Assembly (NCBI RefSeq): GCF_017377655.1
Contig: NZ_JAFREL010000039.1
Location: 1-48,026 of the forward strand
Source of the DNA: Candidatus Enterococcus ferrettii
GTDB lineage: Bacteria; Bacillota; Bacilli; Lactobacillales; Enterococcaceae
DNA: 48,026 bases
Reading direction: 5' to 3'
In this document: in pieces, positions 43,702 through 48,026 of the stretch
Numbering within the stretch: the first letter of the stretch is position 1
Layout: every line of letters starts with the position of its first letter
The notes under the pieces: generated by a model
The model's input: only the letters and a program-made list of their open reading frames with translations
The model's database searches: none
Told to the model about the DNA's origin: nothing
Translations under genes and position numbers: made by a program

Positions 43702-45459
43702 TTAATAGTGGAACCGATCTTTAGCGATTCGATAAAGAGGTTGCCAAATAAATGCAATACATAGTCCCACAATAAAACACATGGCCAAAGTCCCTAATGC
43801 AGACTTGTCTTTTATGCCATCGTTGATCGAAATATAGTGACCTAATCCTGTTACATCAATTTGTTTTTTTCCCCATTGAATGCTTTCAGCAGCGATGTCT
43901 GCATTCCATGCTGCACCCGCAGCATTAATAATCGCTGTAATGATGTAAGGTAAAATAGACGGGATGAGATATTTAACCCACCATTGCCATTTAGAAAGCT
44001 TAAATATCTTTGTTACATCACGAATCTCATCAGGAATTGCTAAATAACCAGCAATAACATTGAAAAAAAAGTACCATTGGCAACCTACCATGATGAGCGG
44101 CAAAGTCCACCATTCTAGCTTGTTAAAACCAATACTTATGAAAATAACGATGAACGGCGTATAGATATTTGAAGGAATCGAACCTATTACTTGTCCAATT
44201 GGTTGAACAACATTCAGTCGGCGATTATCGCTGGCAACCCAAACCGCTAATGGTATGAAAATCAATCCAGCAACAATCATCGCTAACGTTACTCGTAAAG
44301 TGGTATCCAGCATCAATTGTGGAATCAAACTAAAATCCTGGTGTGGCAAGAAATAATAAAGTTTGATTGACCAATTTATAACTAAAATAGCTAAGAGAAC
44401 GTACCAAAGAGTTTTGAAAAAATTTCGAAGCTTCGCTACTTTTCTATACAGACAATCCAGCTTAAGGAAATACCAGATCTTAGGCAGTTTATAAATCCAG
44501 AAAAAACTAAAATTAGCAAATACTCTTGAAAAATATTTAGTTATAGAAGCATGCTGAATCAACTGATAAACCAATGATTTTGGTGGAACTGAACTTTCGA
44601 TATCCGCTTCATACTTGAAATAATAGGTAGCCCTGACTAAAGGTTGAAAAACTAAGAAGTTAAGGATTACAACATTAAGCAGTAACGCCAAGATAGCCCA
44701 TAAACATGCTTTAAAATCTGCGCGGTCTAATGCTACCTGAATATAGGAACCAATCCCAGGTAAAAAGAGTGTCTTCTCTTTTGACAATACAACAGAAGCT
44801 TGCTCACTGGCTACTAAGGCAAACCAGGCAGCAGTTTGCGAAATGATCACATTCCATAGCAATCCTGGAATCGAATAAACAAACTCAAGTCGCCAAAATT
44901 TTTGCCAAGGATTATACTTGAATTGATCGGTCACATTGAGCAAATCAGAAGGAACAACTTCCATTATTTGATAAAGTGTCAGCATAATGTTCCAAGCTTG
45001 CCCTGTAAAAATTGCAAAAATTGCGACACATTCTAACCCCATCACATTTCCTGGAAATAGACCAAGTAAGCCAGTTGTTGTAAAGGTTAAAAAACCTAAT
45101 AGCGGAACAGATTCTAAAAAGTTGACTAATGGTAAAATAATCTGTCTAGCCGTTTTATTTTTTGCTGCCAAAATGCCAAAAATAAAAGAAAAGAGGAAAG
45201 ACCAGGCCATCCCGACAATCATTCGAAACATCGTGCGAATGGAAAAATAGAAGAGATTGCTTATCGCCAGAAAATCATTTTGAGGTCTGGCTACTGATAA
45301 AAAATCCTCTGATGGCAAACTATTAAGAGGTCGATTCATTTTTATACTCGAGAAAACCATAATAAATAGAAACAAGGTGAGAATGACTATTATAGTAGTG
45401 TTTCCAAGAGCTTTCATGAGAGTAGATTTTTTGGTGATTGGTGCTTTTAAAACGTTCAA
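43702..45459 (-). CDS. Fused double ABC permease (NitT/TauT-like)
   Basis: The 585-residue protein is two BinaDepTranspInn domains in one chain. Half 1 covers about 65-290 with an EAA-like loop at 167-200; half 2 covers about 375-575 with an EAA loop at 473-505 (IPDEIRDVTKIFKLSKWQWW). Each has about five to six helices, and a polar linker lies between. No substrate-binding protein gene lies nearby, so binding may occur in the permease or on an unlinked protein. TTG 45459 has AGGAGG eight bases upstream, inside a terminator-like hairpin. The leader contains an M-box-like riboswitch, which suggests a role in divalent cation uptake or another Mg2+-linked process. Confidence 0.85.
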   Translation of the reverse strand: MNVLKAPITKKSTLMKALGNTTIIVILTLFLFIMVFSSIKMNRPLNSLPSEDFLSVARPQNDFLAISNLFYFSIRTMFRMIVGMAWSFLFSFIFGILAAKNKTARQIILPLVNFLESVPLLGFLTFTTTGLLGLFPGNVMGLECVAIFAIFTGQAWNIMLTLYQIMEVVPSDLLNVTDQFKYNPWQKFWRLEFVYSIPGLLWNVIISQTAAWFALVASEQASVVLSKEKTLFLPGIGSYIQVALDRADFKACLWAILALLLNVVILNFLVFQPLVRATYYFKYEADIESSVPPKSLVYQLIQHASITKYFSRVFANFSFFWIYKLPKIWYFLKLDCLYRKVAKLRNFFKTLWYVLLAILVINWSIKLYYFLPHQDFSLIPQLMLDTTLRVTLAMIVAGLIFIPLAVWVASDNRRLNVVQPIGQVIGSIPSNIYTPFIVIFISIGFNKLEWWTLPLIMVGCQWYFFFNVIAGYLAIPDEIRDVTKIFKLSKWQWWVKYLIPSILPYIITAIINAAGAAWNADIAAESIQWGKKQIDVTGLGHYISINDGIKDKSALGTLAMCFIVGLCIAFIWQPLYRIAKDRFHY

Positions 45460-45462
45460 AAT

Positions 45463-45494
45463 AAAAACCTCCTAAATAATCATATTAGGAGGTT
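45463..45494 (-). terminator. Intrinsic terminator/SD-sequestering hairpin of the riboswitch
   Basis: On the minus strand AACCTCCTAA (45494-45485) pairs perfectly with TTAGGAGGTT (45475-45466) around a nine-base loop, followed by a T-rich run up to the TTG start. The right arm contains the AGGAGG ribosome binding site of the permease gene, so folding would both end transcription and block translation. Confidence 0.8.
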
Positions 45495-45690
45495 ACTCAA
45501 AAAAGAAAAGATGATAAGTAATCACGTAATTGAGCTTTGGCTTTCTGAGACGTAAGAAAATAAATTCTAGTTATCTTAGGAAAGCCTTAATTCGACAATC
45601 CCTGCTTTACTCGTTACTGTCTCTCGACATTTCCGAGCGATAACCTGTGTTCTTCAGAGTAACCTCACCTAATATGATTCTATTTTGTTG
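45481..45690 (-). promoter_or_regulatory. M-box (ykoK-type, Mg2+) riboswitch upstream of the ABC operon
   Basis: Read on the minus strand, the leader shows in order ATTAGGTGAGGTTACT (45673-45658), GCTCGGAAATGTCGAGAGAC (45638-45619), AACGAGTAAAGCAGG and GAATTAAGG. These follow the order and spacing of the M-box conserved core as I remember it (GUUAGGUGAGGCUCCU, AAAUGUCnAGAGACGCCAA, GGGUCAACAG, AUAAGG). The CTCG/CGAG stem and a GGCTTTC/GAAAGCC stem are present. Segment 45676-45657 can also pair over 18 bp (9+9 around a TG bulge) with 45498-45481, which competes with the terminator at 45494-45466. M-boxes normally shut off Mg2+ transporters when Mg2+ is high. Assignment is by memory of the family, not by a covariance search. 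Confidence 0.8.
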
Positions 45691-45699
45691 TGCAAATTT

Positions 45700-45727
45700 A
45701 TAATACTCGCGAAATAGAATAAAACAA
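45700..45727 (-). promoter_or_regulatory. Promoter of the riboswitch-controlled ABC operon
   Basis: On the minus strand TTGTTT (45727-45722) and TATTAT (45705-45700) are 16 bases apart. The predicted RNA starts near 45693, about 17 bases before the first conserved M-box segment, a typical spacing for a leader. Confidence 0.55.
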
Positions 45728-46044
45728 CTAAAAATTTGTTGTTGGTACTTCTTAGCAGTACCTATTGTTATTAGATAAGGGTCTTTGATACTTTTCGCTT
45801 TTTGTGTAAAAACTTTCAAGAATAATGGAATAGAATGTTTCTCCAAGTGGAGAGAAAATAATTTGTCATTTTTCAAACGAAAGGAAATATTTTCGAGAAA
45901 TCAACGATAACCTATCTGAAAACTTGTTCCAAACGTTAACATCAATTAAAGAACGTAAGTTATAAAAAAAGTTTCCTTGTTTATAATACAAATTGGGTGC
46001 AAAATTAGGTTGACCTAAAGTAAAGACGCTGGGATGTGGTGAAA
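45728..46044. other. Divergent control region of the LysR gene and ABC operon
   Basis: It holds two inverted repeats, TCTCCA-AG-TGGAGA (45840-45853) and TTAGGT-TG-ACCTAA (46005-46018). Both are candidate operators, the second lying 27 bases before the LysR start. A TATAAT at 45982-45987 may serve the LysR gene. An 89-codon minus-strand frame overlapping the riboswitch has no ribosome binding site and is not accepted as a gene. Confidence 0.45.
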
Positions 46045-46929
46045 ATGTCAATTGAAAAATTAGAGTATTTCTACGTTATTGCCAAGTACAACAGTCTTTC
46101 TAAGGCTTCTCAAGAATTGTATGTCAGCATATCATCTTTGAGCTCTGCTTTAAAAAGTCTTGAAAATGAACTTGGATATGATTTATTTGTTCGGCAAGGG
46201 AAAAGGTTGATGTTAAGTGAGAGTGGGGAAAAAATCCTGCCTGCGGTTGAAAGGATATTAGAAGAAGTTAAAAAAATTCAATTCCCTTTATATCAAAGAA
46301 TTGATCAGCCTATATTTAGAGTAGGAGTGAGTGAGTCGGTCCTAATATTTGAAGCGAATGAATGTACAGTAAAAAGAGAAAGGTATCCTATAAACTATAT
46401 TAATGCCGCGCCATTGGATCTGTTAAATAGATTAAAGCGAAGAGAATTAGACTTCGTAATTACAAATAGCCTAGTTGAAGATTCTCAATTAGAAAGAGCT
46501 TTATTGATCCATTCAAAGATTTTGATTGTTGCACATGAATCGTTAGTAAAAAGTGATTTAAGTGAAATTGCGTCTAAGGATTTAGAAAAAAGGCCCTTTA
46601 TAATTTTGACGGATCAATTAGGACACAGACAATTAACTCAAAAAACAGCTGGTTTTTTCAACATTATTCCTCAGTTTCTTTATTGCCATGATAGTCTGGG
46701 AGTTCAAAAGTGGATAAATGAAAATAGAGGATTTTTAGTAATTCATGCAGCCGAAAAAGAGTTATTGTCAAGCGATACTATTAAATTCTTTTCTTTACCC
46801 AACGAAATGGAAATAGACTATTATCTATATAAAAATAGAAACAATGATCAGTTATTTAATCTTGGAGACATTGAAGAATATTTAAAAGAAGTATTTGCTG
46901 AAATCGAAGGACAAGACAACAGGAATTGA
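46045..46929 (+). CDS. LysR-family transcriptional regulator
   Basis: The 294-residue protein has a clear N-terminal LysR HTH (MSIEKLEYFYVIAKYNSLSKASQELYVSISSLSSALKSLENELGYDLFVRQGKRLMLSESGE) and a C-terminal periplasmic-binding-like effector domain (about 90-290; LDFVITNSLVEDS, GFLVIHAAEKELL). ATG 46045 is chosen; GTG codons at 46036 and 46039 are alternatives behind GGGATG. It is divergent from the ABC operon, so it may regulate it or itself, but the riboswitch appears to control the operon too. A long hairpin at 47197 may end its transcript. Confidence 0.88.
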   Translation: MSIEKLEYFYVIAKYNSLSKASQELYVSISSLSSALKSLENELGYDLFVRQGKRLMLSESGEKILPAVERILEEVKKIQFPLYQRIDQPIFRVGVSESVLIFEANECTVKRERYPINYINAAPLDLLNRLKRRELDFVITNSLVEDSQLERALLIHSKILIVAHESLVKSDLSEIASKDLEKRPFIILTDQLGHRQLTQKTAGFFNIIPQFLYCHDSLGVQKWINENRGFLVIHAAEKELLSSDTIKFFSLPNEMEIDYYLYKNRNNDQLFNLGDIEEYLKEVFAEIEGQDNRN

Positions 46930-47311
46930 AAATAAGTATAGATTATAAAGACGAAAGAATGTAAGGCGTTAAGGTAAATAGGTTATCAGTGAATTTAAGT
47001 TAGGAAGGACAAAAACATAGTTTTCTTTATTGATTTTTTTCTGTATGCAGTATCTATTTATCACATGATAGTGCAGACGTAACCTGAATTATAGCAAAAA
47101 AATTTCATCATATGAAAGTCAATGCTATAAGAGATTGGAAGTTGATCGATGTGGCCAAGCTTGTTAGACTATGAAAGAAGAACTTGTGAATAAAACAGAA
47201 AATCTGAAGGTGAAATACCTGATACCAACATCAGTATTTCACTTTCAGATTTTCTATTTTGTAGAGAACTGTTAGATCGTACTCTTTTTCTAAAAGAATA
47301 TAGTTTACCGA
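46930..47311. other. 382-base intergenic region with a long hairpin
   Basis: No gene seen. A 26-pair stem (47197-47223 with 47230-47255, one wobble, one bulge, loop ACCAAC) lies between the convergent LysR and LCP genes. It has T-rich flanks on both sides and is a probable bidirectional terminator. Confidence 0.65.
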
Positions 47312-48026
47312 TCAGGGAACAAAACCATTTTTTGTTTCAACAATAGGCAATTCGCCAGTTTCAGTATTACCGGGTGTTCCTATATAAGTATTTCCATAGA
47401 GCGAGGTTGATTCTTGATCTTCAGAATCTGGATCTTGTACAGAGTAATCACTTTGATAAAGATATTGACCATTCGTGTGGAAGACGAAATCTTTCTTGTC
47501 ACGGGCATCTTTTTTATCAATGCCCAGACTCACTCTTAACTCATGGCTTACGTATTGAATGCTATCCGGATAAAGTTCAACCATGCTGCGGTCTTGATTG
47601 CTAAAGGTTCGCCAATCAAAAGTTAGTTGTTGCTTTTGATAGTTTTCATAGGTCAAACCGTTTTTTAATAATGCTAGAAGCTGATCGGTTGTAATATCTG
47701 TTTGGATGTTATTATCAAAGGAGTCGATAATTTTTGTCAGATTTTTTATAGTTGATTTTGATTTTAGTTTTTCTCCAACGGCTTGAATAATTTCTTGTTG
47801 GCGAAACCCTCTCATGATGTCGTTATCGCTATGACGCTCTCGAGCATAAGAAAGAGCTTTTGTACCATCCACATGTTGTGTTCCCTCATCAAAATGAATT
47901 GCCCCTGGTCCGTCTTTAGTCACACCATCAAATGCCTGCTTTACATTAATAGTTATTCCTCCAATTGCATCAATAAAGTTAATGAAAGATAAGAAATTAA
48001 ACACACAATAATGATCTATTGGAATG
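47312..48026 (-). CDS. LytR-CpsA-Psr (LCP) family protein, 5' end beyond the window
   Basis: The open frame runs to the window edge without a start. The visible part contains LCP signatures: IPIDHYCVFNF then FINFIDAIGGITINV, GTQHVDGTKALSYARERHSDNDIMRGFRQQEIIQAV (the conserved Arg/Asp ligand region) and a C-terminal tail with low-complexity residues (DPDSEDQESTSLYGNTYIGTPGN). LCP enzymes attach teichoic acids or capsule polymers to peptidoglycan from lipid carriers outside the membrane. The N-terminal membrane anchor is off the window. A GTG at 48004 is not the true start because the domain continues upstream of it. Confidence 0.9.
   Translation of the reverse strand, partial: IPIDHYCVFNFLSFINFIDAIGGITINVKQAFDGVTKDGPGAIHFDEGTQHVDGTKALSYARERHSDNDIMRGFRQQEIIQAVGEKLKSKSTIKNLTKIIDSFDNNIQTDITTDQLLALLKNGLTYENYQKQQLTFDWRTFSNQDRSMVELYPDSIQYVSHELRVSLGIDKKDARDKKDFVFHTNGQYLYQSDYSVQDPDSEDQESTSLYGNTYIGTPGNTETGELPIVETKNGFVP

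Noticed and set aside
45460..45700. T-box riboswitch in the ABC leader
   Set aside because: The T-box hallmark AGGGTGGNACCGCG is absent; the conserved segments fit the M-box instead.
45607..45876. 89-codon minus-strand reading frame in the ABC leader
   Set aside because: It overlaps the M-box core, lacks a ribosome binding site and shows no protein-like pattern; structure of the RNA explains the sequence better.
47312..48004. LCP gene starting at GTG 48004
   Set aside because: Sequence before this codon still encodes the conserved IPIDHY block, so the frame continues beyond the window.
1..48026. CRISPR arrays, rRNA genes or a replication origin
   Set aside because: No regularly spaced repeats, rRNA-like sequence or DnaA-box cluster was seen.

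Overview
The window reads as a chromosomal piece of a low-G+C Gram-positive bacterium of the order Lactobacillales, most likely Enterococcus or a close relative. The signs are a complete glgBCDAP glycogen operon with a glgD subunit, many TTG and GTG starts behind strong AGGAGG ribosome binding sites, PTS-linked regulation, and typical enterococcal envelope and housekeeping genes (VanY-type carboxypeptidase, GH73 glucosaminidase, LepA, an LCP protein). The species cannot be fixed from the sequence alone.

Layout. 0-0.65 kb: a UPF0316 membrane protein on the minus strand. 0.9-11.1 kb: glycogen operon glgB-glgC-glgD-glgA-glgP plus a GH13 cyclomaltodextrinase/neopullulanase-type enzyme, tightly packed and partly overlapping. 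11.1-15 kb: hypothetical genes, tRNA-Leu(GAG), a stand-alone phage-type M23 lysin, a YxeA-like protein and a Lys-rich unknown. 15.3-23.3 kb: an RNPP-like HTH/TPR regulator, nagA, an ABC/FtsX export pair with a large coiled coil, an aromatic acid exporter-like protein and a Gfo/Idh/MocA oxidoreductase. 23.4-26.2 kb: a four-gene operon with two cell-wall hydrolases. 26.2-32.3 kb: HAD phosphatase, PNPOx-like flavoprotein, an Eis/nucleoside deoxyribosyltransferase/membrane protein operon, and lepA. 32.5-33.4 kb: a decayed IS4-type transposase, which marks the start of an accessory region. 33.8-39.6 kb: a PRD regulator and galactitol-type PTS operon with YjbQ, an unusual ribulose-phosphate-epimerase-like enzyme and a 6-phospho-3-hexuloisomerase-like SIS protein. 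40.0-42.4 kb: ArsR regulator, MFS transporter and a nitroreductase interrupted by two in-frame stops. 42.8-45.7 kb: a NitT/TauT-like ABC transporter (fused double permease plus ATPase, no binding protein) behind a leader that I read as an M-box (magnesium) riboswitch. 46.0-46.9 kb: a divergent LysR regulator. 47.3 kb to the end: the 3' part of an LCP-family gene.

How the genes work together. The glycogen block makes ADP-glucose (GlgC/GlgD), polymerises it (GlgA), branches it (GlgB) and degrades it (GlgP and the GH13 enzyme). The PTS block looks like import and phosphorylation of an unidentified sugar, followed by C3 epimerisation and ketose isomerisation into fructose-6-phosphate-like intermediates. 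No dehydrogenase or kinase is present, so the substrate is probably a rare hexose or ketose rather than galactitol.

The most interesting find is the M-box-like leader in front of the ABC transporter. It contains a terminator that also hides the ribosome binding site, and an 18-bp alternative pairing that would open it. This suggests that an ABC family usually linked to organic anions is controlled by Mg2+ or another divalent metal. A second unusual translation signal is a perfect hairpin in front of glgC that seems to bring a distant Shine-Dalgarno sequence next to the true start codon.
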